DNA of 9,929 bases from an uncultured Clostridium sp. (GTDB lineage: Bacteria > Bacillota > Clostridia > TANB77 > CAG-508): positions 1 through 9,929 of the forward strand of contig USMB01000048.1 of the NCBI GenBank assembly GCA_900555615.1, read 5' to 3'. This document shows, in pieces, positions 1 through 6,760 of this stretch. Made by a program: the position numbers and the translations under genes. Under the pieces are notes generated by a model. The model saw only the letters and a program-made list of their open reading frames with translations, was not told where the DNA came from and did no database searches. The first letter of the stretch is position 1, and the number at the start of each line of letters is the position of its first letter.

Positions 1-289
1 AAAATTTAGTGCTAATAAATAAAATTTTTTAAGACATTTTCAAAAATGATTGACATTTGTTGTCAGTGTTTTCTTGACATGTCTTGTCAAGAAAAATGCC
101 GACACTAAATTGACATAGGAAGTTAAAAAATACTTTTCTAAATTAAAAAGAACTATATTTAAAATTAGAATTACAAAATAGTAATAGCCAGAAAATAGAT
201 ATGCCACAAGGAACATAAGAAACAAATAATAGTAAAAATTTGCAAAAAGGGACATATAAAATACTAGTAGAAATTATCACCAAATTCTC
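1..289. other. AT-rich intergenic region without a credible gene
   Basis: This stretch lies upstream of the rpiB promoter and contains no convincing coding sequence. The only sizeable open frame is on the minus strand (255 down to 40, 71 codons). It has no ribosome-binding site before its ATG, and its hydrophobic, Leu/Tyr/Phe-rich translation is what AT-rich DNA gives by chance. The first 120 bases hold a cluster of TGACA/TGTCA motifs, listed separately. From about 120 to 289 I see only low-complexity A/T sequence. Confidence 0.6.
50..116. repeat. Inverted-repeat cluster of TTGACAT motifs
   Basis: TTGACAT occurs three times (50-56, 74-80, 110-116), and the inverse TGTCA at 61-65 and 85-89. 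The centre is a perfect 11-bp hairpin: TTTTCTTGACA (69-79) pairs with TGTCAAGAAAA (85-95) around a 5-base loop. GTGT (66-69) and ACAC (102-105), and more loosely the flanks out to 50 and 116, extend it imperfectly. GACATGTC (76-83) is an 8-base palindrome. No T-tract follows either arm, so it is not a typical terminator. None of the TTGACA copies has a good -10 box 17 bp downstream. It could be an operator, an RNA element, or the edge of a small repeat. Function is unknown. Confidence 0.55.
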
Positions 290-318
290 TTGCTATTTTA
301 AAAGTTATATAGTAAAAT
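290..318 (+). promoter_or_regulatory. Probable sigma-A-type promoter for the rpiB operon
   Basis: TTGCTA (290-295, 4 of 6 matches to TTGACA) and TAAAAT (313-318, 5 of 6 to TATAAT) are separated by exactly 17 bp. Transcription would start near 325, giving a leader of about 20 bases before the ATG at 345 that just includes the ribosome-binding site at 327-334. It is the best-spaced candidate in the upstream region, though the -35 box is weak. Confidence 0.45.
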
Positions 319-344
319 AGTAACCGAAAGGAAGCGTGATATAT

Positions 345-791
345 ATGATAGCAATAGGTAGTGACCATGGAGGATACAAATTAAAAGAAGAAATAAAAAG
401 ATATTTAGAAGAAAAAGAAATTGAATACATAGACTGTGGAACATTCAGCGAAGAAAGTGTGGATTATCCAGAAATAGCTAAAGCAATAGCATTGGAAGTA
501 CAAAGCAAAGAATGTGATAAAGGAATTGCAATATGCCGTTCTGGAATAGGAATGAGTATTGTAGCTAACAAATTTAAAGGAATAAGATGTGCAAAGTGCA
601 ATGATGAAGAAGAAGCACGCTTATCAAGAGCACATAATGATTCAAATATATTAGCTTTAGGTGCTGATTATATAGAGACAGATAAAGCTATTAGAATGGT
701 AAGAATGTGGATTGCGACAGAATTTGAAGGTGGAAGACATCAAGAAAGAGTAAAATTAATAGAAGAAATAGAAAATGAAAATATGAAATAA
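345..791 (+). CDS. rpiB: Ribose-5-phosphate isomerase B
   Basis: A cytoplasmic enzyme of the RpiB/LacA/LacB sugar-phosphate isomerase family, expected to interconvert ribose 5-phosphate and ribulose 5-phosphate in the pentose phosphate pathway. At 148 residues it has the usual family length. The N-terminal GSDHGGYKLK (5-14) is the family signature. Cys64, in ICRSGIGMSI, sits where the catalytic base of E. coli-type RpiB lies; AHND with His97, and GGRHQERV with Arg131 and Arg135, match the other active-site and phosphate-binding positions. The usual Cys-Gly-Thr-Gly reads Cys-Arg-Ser-Gly here. A GTG at 336 would add three residues, but it is only 1-2 bases from AAAGGAAG (327-334). The ATG at 345 has about 10 bases of spacing and gives the normal MIAIGSDH start. 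First gene of a five-gene run. LacA/LacB or an allose isomerase are alternatives, but no lac genes are nearby. Confidence 0.9.
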   Translation: MIAIGSDHGGYKLKEEIKRYLEEKEIEYIDCGTFSEESVDYPEIAKAIALEVQSKECDKGIAICRSGIGMSIVANKFKGIRCAKCNDEEEARLSRAHNDSNILALGADYIETDKAIRMVRMWIATEFEGGRHQERVKLIEEIENENMK

Positions 792-807
792 TGGAGGTTG
801 CATCTAA

Positions 808-1923
808 ATGTGGGGAAATATAGCAATAGCTTTTCTACTAGCATTTATCGTTTCATTTATGGCAACACCATATACCATAAAAATAGCAGATAAAATAGGT
901 GCAGTAGATATACCAAAAGACAAAAGAAGAATGCATACTAAAAAAATGCCTAAATTTGGTGGCCCAGCAGTAATACTTGGCTTTTTAGTATCAATAATAT
1001 ATTTAATTATTGTAATGAGTATAGAGGGGACACTAGATTTATTTACAGAGCAAGAATATGGCAAAAAAATATTAGGAATATTATTGGGAATTGTAGTTAT
1101 AGCGATTACAGGAGTAACTGATGATATAAAGACTTTAAAATGGTGGCAACAATTGGCTGGACAAACATTAGCAGCTGTGATTGTTGTGGCATTTGGAACT
1201 AGAATTGAACATCTAGATATACCATTTCTATATATGATTGGTTTAAATGATGTTGTATCAATAATTGTTACAGTTGTGTGGATTGTTGGAGTAACAAATG
1301 CGATAAATTTGATTGATGGATTAGATGGACTTTCATCAGGAATTTCGTTAATATCATGTATATCATTATTAATAATATTTTTAATGAATGGTTCGCCAAT
1401 GATTGCAACAGTAATTGTAACTGCATTAAGTGGAGCACTAGTTGGATTTTTACCATTTAATTTTTCACCAGCAAAAACATTTATAGGGGATACAGGTTCT
1501 AACTTCTTGGGCTTTATGTTAGCAGTGGTTTCAATCCTTGGAGTAGCTAAAACATATACTGCTGCAGTAATTGTGTTGCCTGTAATTGTTTTAGGATTGC
1601 CTATATTTGATGTTTTATTTGCAATCGTAAGAAGAATAATAAAAGGTAAGTCAATAAAGGCTGTATTTATGCCAGATAAAGGACATTTACATCATAAATT
1701 AGTTGCAAAAGGATTTACACCAAAACAAGCAGTATTAATCTTATATGGATTAAGCGCATCTCTTGGAATGTTTGCAATTATATTATTTGATAGCGGAATC
1801 TGGAAAGCATTATCATTTTTGTTAATGATAATTGCGACAGTGGCAATTGGATATAGAAATTTTGAAAAAGAAAAAGATAGTAGACCAAAATTAACAGATA
1901 GTAGTAATAAAGGGAGGGAATAA
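808..1923 (+). CDS. tagO: Polyprenyl-phosphate GlcNAc-1-phosphate transferase (TagO/WecA-like)
   Basis: A polytopic membrane enzyme of the MraY/WecA/TagO family (371 residues). It moves a sugar-1-phosphate, most likely GlcNAc-1-P from UDP-GlcNAc, onto undecaprenyl phosphate and releases UMP, the first step of wall teichoic acid or other lipid-linked surface glycans. About ten hydrophobic segments span the protein. Family motifs appear in order: TDDIKTL (104-110, the Asp-Asp near the Mg site), NLIDGLDGL (167-175), GDTGS (227-231), and the cytosolic loop GHLHHKL (292-298), which corresponds to the HxHH motif of WecA/TagO. MraY is less likely: the loop is the GlcNAc-specific type and no peptidoglycan genes flank it. 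The tail (about 352-371) is charged and soluble. GGAGGT at 793-798 sets the ATG 9 bases downstream. It follows rpiB by 16 bp and precedes mscL by 1 bp, so co-transcription is likely. It could supply the acceptor for the two downstream glycosyltransferases (inference). Confidence 0.88.
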   Translation: MWGNIAIAFLLAFIVSFMATPYTIKIADKIGAVDIPKDKRRMHTKKMPKFGGPAVILGFLVSIIYLIIVMSIEGTLDLFTEQEYGKKILGILLGIVVIAITGVTDDIKTLKWWQQLAGQTLAAVIVVAFGTRIEHLDIPFLYMIGLNDVVSIIVTVVWIVGVTNAINLIDGLDGLSSGISLISCISLLIIFLMNGSPMIATVIVTALSGALVGFLPFNFSPAKTFIGDTGSNFLGFMLAVVSILGVAKTYTAAVIVLPVIVLGLPIFDVLFAIVRRIIKGKSIKAVFMPDKGHLHHKLVAKGFTPKQAVLILYGLSASLGMFAIILFDSGIWKALSFLLMIIATVAIGYRNFEKEKDSRPKLTDSSNKGRE

Positions 1924-1924
1924 T

Positions 1925-2410
1925 ATGCTAAAAGAATTTAAAGAATTTGCACTAAAGGGAAATATAATGGATATGGCAGTTGGTGTAGTAATAGGAGGTG
2001 CATTCCAAAAAATAGTTAATTCATTAGTAAATGATATTATAATGCCAGCAATATCTATATTAATAGGAAAAGTTGATTTTTCAGATATGGTATTAAAAGT
2101 AGGAAATGCTTCTATAAAATATGGAAGTTTTATTACATCAATAGTAGACTTTTTGATTATAGCATTCTCAATTTTTATAGCATTAAAATATATTAATAAA
2201 TTAAATAGAATAAAAGAATTTGGAGAAGAAGCAGCAATTAAATTCGACAAAAAAGGAAAACTAAAGAAACATATAGAAGAAAAGAAAGAGGCAGAAGAAC
2301 ATAAAGAACCAGAAACAAAAGTATGTCCTTATTGCTTAACTGAAATAAAATATCATGCAACAAGATGCCCTCATTGTACATCAGAATTAGGGGAGACGGT
2401 TGAAAAATAA
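1925..2410 (+). CDS. mscL: Large-conductance mechanosensitive channel MscL with C-terminal zinc ribbon
   Basis: A homopentameric inner-membrane channel that opens under membrane tension and releases solutes during osmotic downshock. The N-terminal amphipathic stretch and first membrane helix (MLKEFKEFALKGNIMDMAVG, then VVIGGAF, up to about residue 45) and the second helix (about 68-92, ITSIVDFLIIAFSIFIALKY) are classic MscL. They are followed by a charged cytoplasmic segment (95-130). Unlike textbook MscL, which ends shortly after a helical bundle, this 161-residue protein continues into a CPYC (134-137) and CPHC (148-151) pair, a short rubredoxin-like zinc ribbon that would sit in the cytoplasm. 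GGGAGGG at about 1912-1918 overlaps the end of the tagO-like gene and places the ATG well, suggesting translational coupling. The channel core assignment is firm. Zinc binding is inferred from the four cysteines. Confidence 0.93.
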   Translation: MLKEFKEFALKGNIMDMAVGVVIGGAFQKIVNSLVNDIIMPAISILIGKVDFSDMVLKVGNASIKYGSFITSIVDFLIIAFSIFIALKYINKLNRIKEFGEEAAIKFDKKGKLKKHIEEKKEAEEHKEPETKVCPYCLTEIKYHATRCPHCTSELGETVEK

Positions 2411-2425
2411 GAAAGGGATACGATT

Positions 2426-3307
2426 ATGAAAGACCAAATTATAAAATTTTTAGCATATGATGGAAGAATAGCAGTAGCTTGTGCTTCTACAACAAACTTG
2501 GTAGAAGAAGCAAGAAAATTACATGATTTAAGTCCATTAGCAACAGCAGCAATGGGAAGAGTATTGACAATAACAGCATTAATTGGTGCTGAAATGAAAA
2601 ATGAAACTGATAAACTTACAATTCAAATTAAGGGGAATGGTCCAATAGGAAAGATAGTTGCAGTTTCAGATAATACTCCAAATGTAAAAGCATGTATAAC
2701 AAATCCACATGCAGATTTGCCATTAAATGAATTTGGAAAACTAGATGTGGGTGGAGCTGTTGGAAATCAAGGATTTATAAATGTTATAAAAGATATTGGA
2801 TTAAAAGAGCCATATATAGGAATAAGTCCATTAACATCAGGAGAGATTGCGGAAGATTTTGCAAATTATTTTCAAACATCTGAGCAAAAACAAACAGCAG
2901 TAGCTCTTGGAGTATTAGTTGATAAAGATGGTGTTCGCTCAAGTGGAGGTTATATAATATCACCAATGCCTGATGCGACAGAAGAACAAATAGCAAAAGT
3001 TGAGCAATCAATATTTCAAGCTGGTGCAATGTCAAAGATGTTAGACAACAATCTAACATTAAAAGAAATTGCACAAAAAATAACAGGTGATAAAGATGTA
3101 AAAGTAATTGATGCATCAATTGAGCCAGCTTATAGATGTGATTGTAATAAAGAAAAATTTGCAGATGGATTAGCAACATTAGGCAAAAAAGAGTTAAGTC
3201 AATTAATAGAAGAAGATGGAAAAGCAGAAATCCAATGTCAATTTTGTGATAAAAGATATGAATTTAATAAAGAAGAATTAGAAGAGATTTTGAAAAGGAG
3301 TAAGTAG
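2426..3307 (+). CDS. hslO: Redox-regulated chaperone Hsp33
   Basis: A cytoplasmic holdase chaperone, inactive while reduced and zinc-bound. Oxidation releases the zinc, unfolds the linker and exposes a surface that protects unfolding proteins. The 293-residue length matches the family. The N-terminal domain carries typical stretches such as SPLATAAMGRVLTITALIGAEMK (36-58), GNGPIGKIVAV (70-80) and GAVGNQGF (110-117). The C-terminal redox switch is complete: Cys238 and Cys240 (RCDC) with Cys271 and Cys274 (CQFC), the CxC-plus-CxxC zinc site with the usual spacing. AAAGGG at about 2412-2417 precedes the ATG. It lies 15 bp after mscL and 1 bp before the pyrophosphatase gene, so it is probably within the same operon. 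It is the second protein in a row here with a four-cysteine zinc site. Confidence 0.95.
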   Translation: MKDQIIKFLAYDGRIAVACASTTNLVEEARKLHDLSPLATAAMGRVLTITALIGAEMKNETDKLTIQIKGNGPIGKIVAVSDNTPNVKACITNPHADLPLNEFGKLDVGGAVGNQGFINVIKDIGLKEPYIGISPLTSGEIAEDFANYFQTSEQKQTAVALGVLVDKDGVRSSGGYIISPMPDATEEQIAKVEQSIFQAGAMSKMLDNNLTLKEIAQKITGDKDVKVIDASIEPAYRCDCNKEKFADGLATLGKKELSQLIEEDGKAEIQCQFCDKRYEFNKEELEEILKRSK

Positions 3308-3308
3308 A

Positions 3309-4226
3309 ATGGAAAAAGTATTAGTATTTGGACATAAAAGTCCTGACACAGATTCAATTTGTTCAACATTAGCAATGGCAAATTTACAAACAAAATTAAG
3401 AGGAGAAGAAGTAATTCCTTGTAGATTAGGAGAATTAAACGAAGAAACAAAATATGCTTTAAAATATTTTGAGGTAGAAGCTCCAAAATTTATAGAAAAA
3501 GTAGAAGAAGGTCAAAATGTAATATTAGTAGACCATAATGAATTTTCACAATCAGTAGATGGAATTGAAAATGCAAAAATTATAGCAGTTGTAGATCATC
3601 ACAGAATTAATAATTTTCAAACATCAGAACCATTATTATATTATGCACAACCAGTAGGATGCACAGCAACAATCTTATTAGAATTATTTAAAGTAAATAA
3701 TATTGAAATAGAACCTAAAATAGCAGGTTTAATGTTAAGTGCAATAATATCAGATACATTATTATTAAAATCTCCAACAACAACAGATAAAGACAAAAAA
3801 GCTGTTGAAGAATTAGCTAAAATAGCTAATGTAGATATTAGTAAATATGGATTAGACATGTTAAAAGCAGGAACAGACTTAGATAAATATACAGAAGACG
3901 AATTAATAAGATTAGATGCAAAATGCATAGAAAAAGAAGAAATTAAATATGTAATAGCACAAGTAAACACAGTAAGCATTCCAGATGTTTTAAAAAGAAA
4001 AGCAAAAATAAAAGAAGAAATGAACAAAGAAATTTTAGCTAAAGGATTAAGCTTATTTATATTTGTAATAACAGATATAGTAAATAGTAATTCAGAAGCA
4101 ATTGTTTTAGGGGATAGAACAGAACTAATATCAAAATCTTATGAAATAGATGATGACATAGCTGTTATGCCAGGAGTTGTTTCAAGAAAGAAACAAATAT
4201 TACCACTAATTGAAAAAAATATGTAA
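3309..4226 (+). CDS. ppaC: Manganese-dependent inorganic pyrophosphatase (family II, DHH)
   Basis: Cytoplasmic hydrolase of pyrophosphate to two phosphates, pulling biosynthetic reactions forward. It belongs to the DHH/DHHA2 superfamily. At 305 residues it is about the size of the Bacillus-type enzyme, without the regulatory CBS domains seen in some clostridial homologues. All metal ligands known for the family are in place at the same numbering: His9, Asp13 and Asp15 in GHKSPDTD; Asp75 in VDHNE; Asp96-His97-His98 in VVDHH; and Asp149 in ISDT. The C-terminal DHHA2 domain ends with SRKKQ (292-296), the substrate-binding basic motif. AAGGAG (3295-3300), inside the end of hslO, sets the start. 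It is the last gene before a hairpin terminator. Confidence 0.95.
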   Translation: MEKVLVFGHKSPDTDSICSTLAMANLQTKLRGEEVIPCRLGELNEETKYALKYFEVEAPKFIEKVEEGQNVILVDHNEFSQSVDGIENAKIIAVVDHHRINNFQTSEPLLYYAQPVGCTATILLELFKVNNIEIEPKIAGLMLSAIISDTLLLKSPTTTDKDKKAVEELAKIANVDISKYGLDMLKAGTDLDKYTEDELIRLDAKCIEKEEIKYVIAQVNTVSIPDVLKRKAKIKEEMNKEILAKGLSLFIFVITDIVNSNSEAIVLGDRTELISKSYEIDDDIAVMPGVVSRKKQILPLIEKNM

Positions 4227-4232
4227 CAAATT

Positions 4233-4277
4233 AGATACACAAATTGTCTAATAGATGTAGGCATTGTGTATCTTTTT
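4233..4277 (+). terminator. Intrinsic terminator after ppaC
   Basis: AGATACACAA (4233-4242) pairs perfectly with TTGTGTATCT (4264-4273) around a 21-base loop and runs straight into TTTT (4274-4277), then CTC. The stem is AT-rich and the loop long, but position (7 bases after the ppaC stop and just before a consensus promoter) supports an end of transcript. A short competing pairing, ATTAGA (4230-4235) with TCTAAT (4247-4252), shares the 5' arm. Confidence 0.7.
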
Positions 4278-4282
4278 CTCAA

Positions 4283-4311
4283 TTGACAATATATGGTAAA
4301 GGTGATATAAT
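4283..4311 (+). promoter_or_regulatory. Full-consensus housekeeping promoter for the glycosyltransferase cassette
   Basis: TTGACA (4283-4288) and TATAAT (4306-4311) match the sigma-A/sigma-70 consensus at all 12 positions with the optimal 17-bp spacer. Transcription should start near 4318 and give a leader of about 53 bases before the ATG at 4371, with AAAGGA at 4354-4359 as ribosome-binding site. I see no clear operator or riboswitch in that short leader. Confidence 0.85.
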
Positions 4312-4370
4312 CAACAATACGAGGCTAATATGTGATATGCAATGACTTATAAGAAAGGAATGGATATTAA

Positions 4371-5240
4371 ATGAAAAAAATAAGATTTACAGTAGCTATT
4401 AGTGCTTACAATATTGAAGCATATGTAAAAAGAGCAATTGATAGTGTTTTAAGTCAAACATTTACAGATTATGAATTATTAGTAATAGATGACTGCTCTA
4501 AAGATAATACAGTTCAAGTAATTGAAGAATCATTAAATGGAAAGGGAATAATATTAAAAACAATTAAAAATTCTGGAACAGCTGCAGCATCAAGAAATAT
4601 AGCTATTGATAATGCTCAAGGTAAATATTTATTGTTTTTAGATGGAGATGATGAATTATATAGCAAAGATACTTTAAAAGAAATAGATGAGTTAATAAAA
4701 GATAATACATATGATATTGTATATTTAGGTTATGAAAATGTAGGAAAATCAGAAAATTATTATAGAATTTCTAATCAAGATAATTCAACGAGAGAAGCAA
4801 GATTAATCTGTGATGAAAGTTTTTCAGTATCAAGCAAAGTATGGAATGTGAAATTTTTAAGAGATAATAAGTTAAGATTTGTGGAAGGAATGTATTATGA
4901 AGATGAGTTGTTCTCGATAAAAAGTAATATATTATCTAAAGTAACAACATTTGGAGATTTTCCGATATTTAAATATCATAGAAACCGTGAAGGAAGTGTA
5001 ATGACAAAGCCAACAATTAAAAAATGTTCAGATTGGTACAGAATGTTGGCAGAAGTTACAGAATTATATGAAATAACACCAAAAGAAGATAGAAAATACT
5101 TTTTAAGTTTTTTGAAGAATGAAAATGATAGTATACCATTAAGAATAAGAGTTGTACTAGAGGCTCTTGCTGAACATGAAAATACAAAAGTATTGCCAAA
5201 AAGAGAATATAAATACGAAGACTTTTTTGAAAATGATTAA
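4371..5240 (+). CDS. Glycosyltransferase family 2 (GT-A fold), first of two
   Basis: A probable cytoplasmic-face transferase that moves a sugar from a nucleotide-sugar donor to a glycan or lipid acceptor. Donor and acceptor cannot be read from sequence. The N-terminal half is a GT-A domain: the opening strand TVAISAYNIEAYVKRAIDSV (7-26), LLVIDDCSKDNT (36-47) with the nucleotide-binding Asp40-Asp41, GTAAASRNIAIDNAQGKYLLF (69-89), and the metal-binding DGDD (91-94). YEDEL (176-180) sits where the catalytic-base Glu-Asp usually lies. There is no membrane anchor; the basic C-terminus may hold it at the membrane. AAAGGA at 4354-4359 supports the ATG. Length (289) is normal for short EpsJ/WaaE-like enzymes. 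It opens a transcript with a phosphatase and a second, divergent GT2. Confidence 0.9.
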   Translation: MKKIRFTVAISAYNIEAYVKRAIDSVLSQTFTDYELLVIDDCSKDNTVQVIEESLNGKGIILKTIKNSGTAAASRNIAIDNAQGKYLLFLDGDDELYSKDTLKEIDELIKDNTYDIVYLGYENVGKSENYYRISNQDNSTREARLICDESFSVSSKVWNVKFLRDNKLRFVEGMYYEDELFSIKSNILSKVTTFGDFPIFKYHRNREGSVMTKPTIKKCSDWYRMLAEVTELYEITPKEDRKYFLSFLKNENDSIPLRIRVVLEALAEHENTKVLPKREYKYEDFFEND

Positions 5241-5269
5241 TTGAAATATTATAGAAAAGGGCTGGTTAT

Positions 5270-5890
5270 GTGAAAAAAACTAGAATCTTTATTGTTAGAC
5301 ACACAGAAACTGTTGGAAATATAGAAAAAAGGTTAACCGGAAGACAAGATTATGAGGTAACTCCAAGAGGAGAAAAATTAATTCAAAAATTGACAACTGA
5401 ATTATCAAATATTAAATTTGATAAAATATATTCAAGTACTTCAGGAAGAGCTATAAAAACAGTAGAAAATTTAGCAAAATTAAATAATTTAGAAATAGAA
5501 ACTAAAGAAGATTTGTGTGAAATGTATTTTGGAAAATATGATGGTTGGAAATGGGAAGATGTAAATAGAATTCAACCAGAAATAAAGCAAAGACAAAATG
5601 AAATAAATGAGATATCAGGAATAGAAGGTCAAGAAACAATGAAATATGTAGCAGATAGAATGGATAAATGTATTCGAAACATTGCACAAGCCAATATTGG
5701 AAAAACAATATTAATCAGTTCACATGGAGTAGCAATAGAAGCATTTTTGAGAAAGATTTCTGGAATACCATTTAGTCAAGAAAGAGAAAAATTTTGTCAA
5801 TATAATGTTGCAATAAATGAATTAGAATATGAAAATGATAAATTTAAAATAATTCAATTAGCAAATATAGATTATTTAAATGGAGAGTAG
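5270..5890 (+). CDS. Histidine phosphatase family protein (phosphoglycerate mutase-like)
   Basis: A cytoplasmic phosphatase of the branch-1 histidine phosphatase superfamily (206 residues). The core is complete: Arg10-His11 in VRHTET (His11 would be the phosphorylated residue), Arg60 in SSTSGRAIKT, Glu84 in CEMYFGKYDGW, and His152 in SSHG. These motifs fit a general phosphomonoesterase, such as GpmB/CobC/PhoE relatives, better than a true glycolytic mutase. The start is GTG at 5270, 8 bases after AAAAGGG (5255-5261); an ATG two bases upstream runs straight into TGA. It lies 29 bp after the first glycosyltransferase and 2 bp before the second, so it very probably works with them. It might dephosphorylate a sugar phosphate or glycan intermediate (inference). 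No cobalamin genes are nearby to support a CobC role. Confidence 0.88.
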   Translation: MKKTRIFIVRHTETVGNIEKRLTGRQDYEVTPRGEKLIQKLTTELSNIKFDKIYSSTSGRAIKTVENLAKLNNLEIETKEDLCEMYFGKYDGWKWEDVNRIQPEIKQRQNEINEISGIEGQETMKYVADRMDKCIRNIAQANIGKTILISSHGVAIEAFLRKISGIPFSQEREKFCQYNVAINELEYENDKFKIIQLANIDYLNGE

Positions 5891-5892
5891 AA

Positions 5893-6759
5893 ATGAGTCA
5901 AGAAAAAGCATTGATATCAATAATAATACCAGTATATAAAGTAGAAAAATATTTAGAAAAATGCATACAAAGTGTTATAAATCAAACATATGAAAATTTA
6001 CAAATAATATTAGTAGACGATGGTTCACCAGATAATTGTGGGAAAATTTGTGATGAATATGCCAAAAAAGATCACAGAATTGAAGTTATTCATAAAAGTA
6101 ATGGAGGCTTATCAGACGCAAGAAATAAAGGGCTTGAAATAGCTAAAGGTGAATATATTGGATTTGTAGATAGTGATGATTACATAGAAGCAGATATGTA
6201 TGAAGTGCTTTACAATTTATTAAAACAATATAATGCAGATGTAAGCATTTGTAATTTTTATACTGTATCACAAGGGAAGATTTCCATAAAAAATGCAGAC
6301 AATGGAATAAATGAATATAATAGAATTGAAATATTGAAAGAGATTTTATTAGATAAAAATATTCAAAGTTATGCATGGAATAAATTGTACAAAAAAGAAT
6401 TATTTGATGAAATAAAATATCCTATAGGAAAAAAATATGAGGATATTGGAACAACATTTTATTTGTTAGAAAAATGTAATAAAGTTGTTGTAACAGGAAA
6501 GTCAGAATATTATTATATAAACAGACAAGATAGTATTGTAAATAATGTTACAGAAAGTACAATTACAGATTATATTGAATTAATTATGCAGAGATATGAT
6601 TATATTGAAGAAAATATAAAAGAATTATCTAGTTATAATAAAGATTATTTAAAAAGAATATTAAAAACTGCTGAAAAAGATATAAAAAGTTTGAATGAAG
6701 TTGGAGATTATACAAAGAAAAAATATGAAGAATTATATAATAAGGTACAAAAATTTTAG
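5893..6759 (+). CDS. Glycosyltransferase family 2 (GT-A fold), second of two
   Basis: A GT2 enzyme typical of capsule and exopolysaccharide loci. The GT-A domain is textbook: ISIIIPVYKVEKYLEKCIQSV (8-28), LVDDGSPDNCGKICDEYA (40-57), the acceptor-side loop SNGGLSDARNKGLEIAKGEY (69-88), and the metal-binding DSDD (93-96). AWNKLYKKELFDEIKYP (161-177) followed by YEDIG (182-186) carries the expected catalytic Glu-Asp. Substrates are unknown. The ribosome-binding site GGAGAG sits inside the end of the phosphatase gene 2 bp upstream, so translational coupling is likely. Its TAG stop (6757-6759) lies inside the 8-bp target duplication of the neighbouring insertion sequence. Both duplicate copies carry that TAG, so the 288-residue product is the pre-insertion protein, not a truncation. 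It is only 20-odd percent similar by eye to the first GT2 outside the core motifs, so this is not a recent duplication. Confidence 0.92.
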   Translation: MSQEKALISIIIPVYKVEKYLEKCIQSVINQTYENLQIILVDDGSPDNCGKICDEYAKKDHRIEVIHKSNGGLSDARNKGLEIAKGEYIGFVDSDDYIEADMYEVLYNLLKQYNADVSICNFYTVSQGKISIKNADNGINEYNRIEILKEILLDKNIQSYAWNKLYKKELFDEIKYPIGKKYEDIGTTFYLLEKCNKVVVTGKSEYYYINRQDSIVNNVTESTITDYIELIMQRYDYIEENIKELSSYNKDYLKRILKTAEKDIKSLNEVGDYTKKKYEELYNKVQKF

Positions 6760-6760
6760 T
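6753..6760. repeat. Left target-site duplication ATTTTAGT
   Basis: This 8-base sequence is repeated exactly at 8406-8413 on the other side of the insertion sequence. It contains the TAG stop codon of the second glycosyltransferase. The bases beyond differ, so 8 bp is the longest exact duplication; a 9-bp duplication would require one mismatch. Confidence 0.8.

Noticed and set aside
110..136. Promoter TTGACA (110-115) with TACTTT (131-136)
   Set aside because: The spacer is only 15 bp and the -10 match is poor. It is over 200 bp from the rpiB start, and a better-spaced candidate exists at 290-318.
40..255. Minus-strand 71-codon hydrophobic open frame in the left intergenic region
   Set aside because: There is no ribosome-binding site before its ATG. 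The Leu/Tyr/Phe-rich composition is expected from AT-rich DNA read in reverse, and the frame runs through the inverted-motif cluster. No family resemblance was recognised.
345..4226. A defence or phage-related system hidden in the operon
   Set aside because: All five genes have clear housekeeping or envelope assignments with intact motifs. No nuclease, toxin, integrase or phage gene is present.
5893..6759. Second glycosyltransferase as a gene truncated by the insertion sequence
   Set aside because: The stop codon is inside the target duplication and present in both copies, so the reading frame ended there before insertion.
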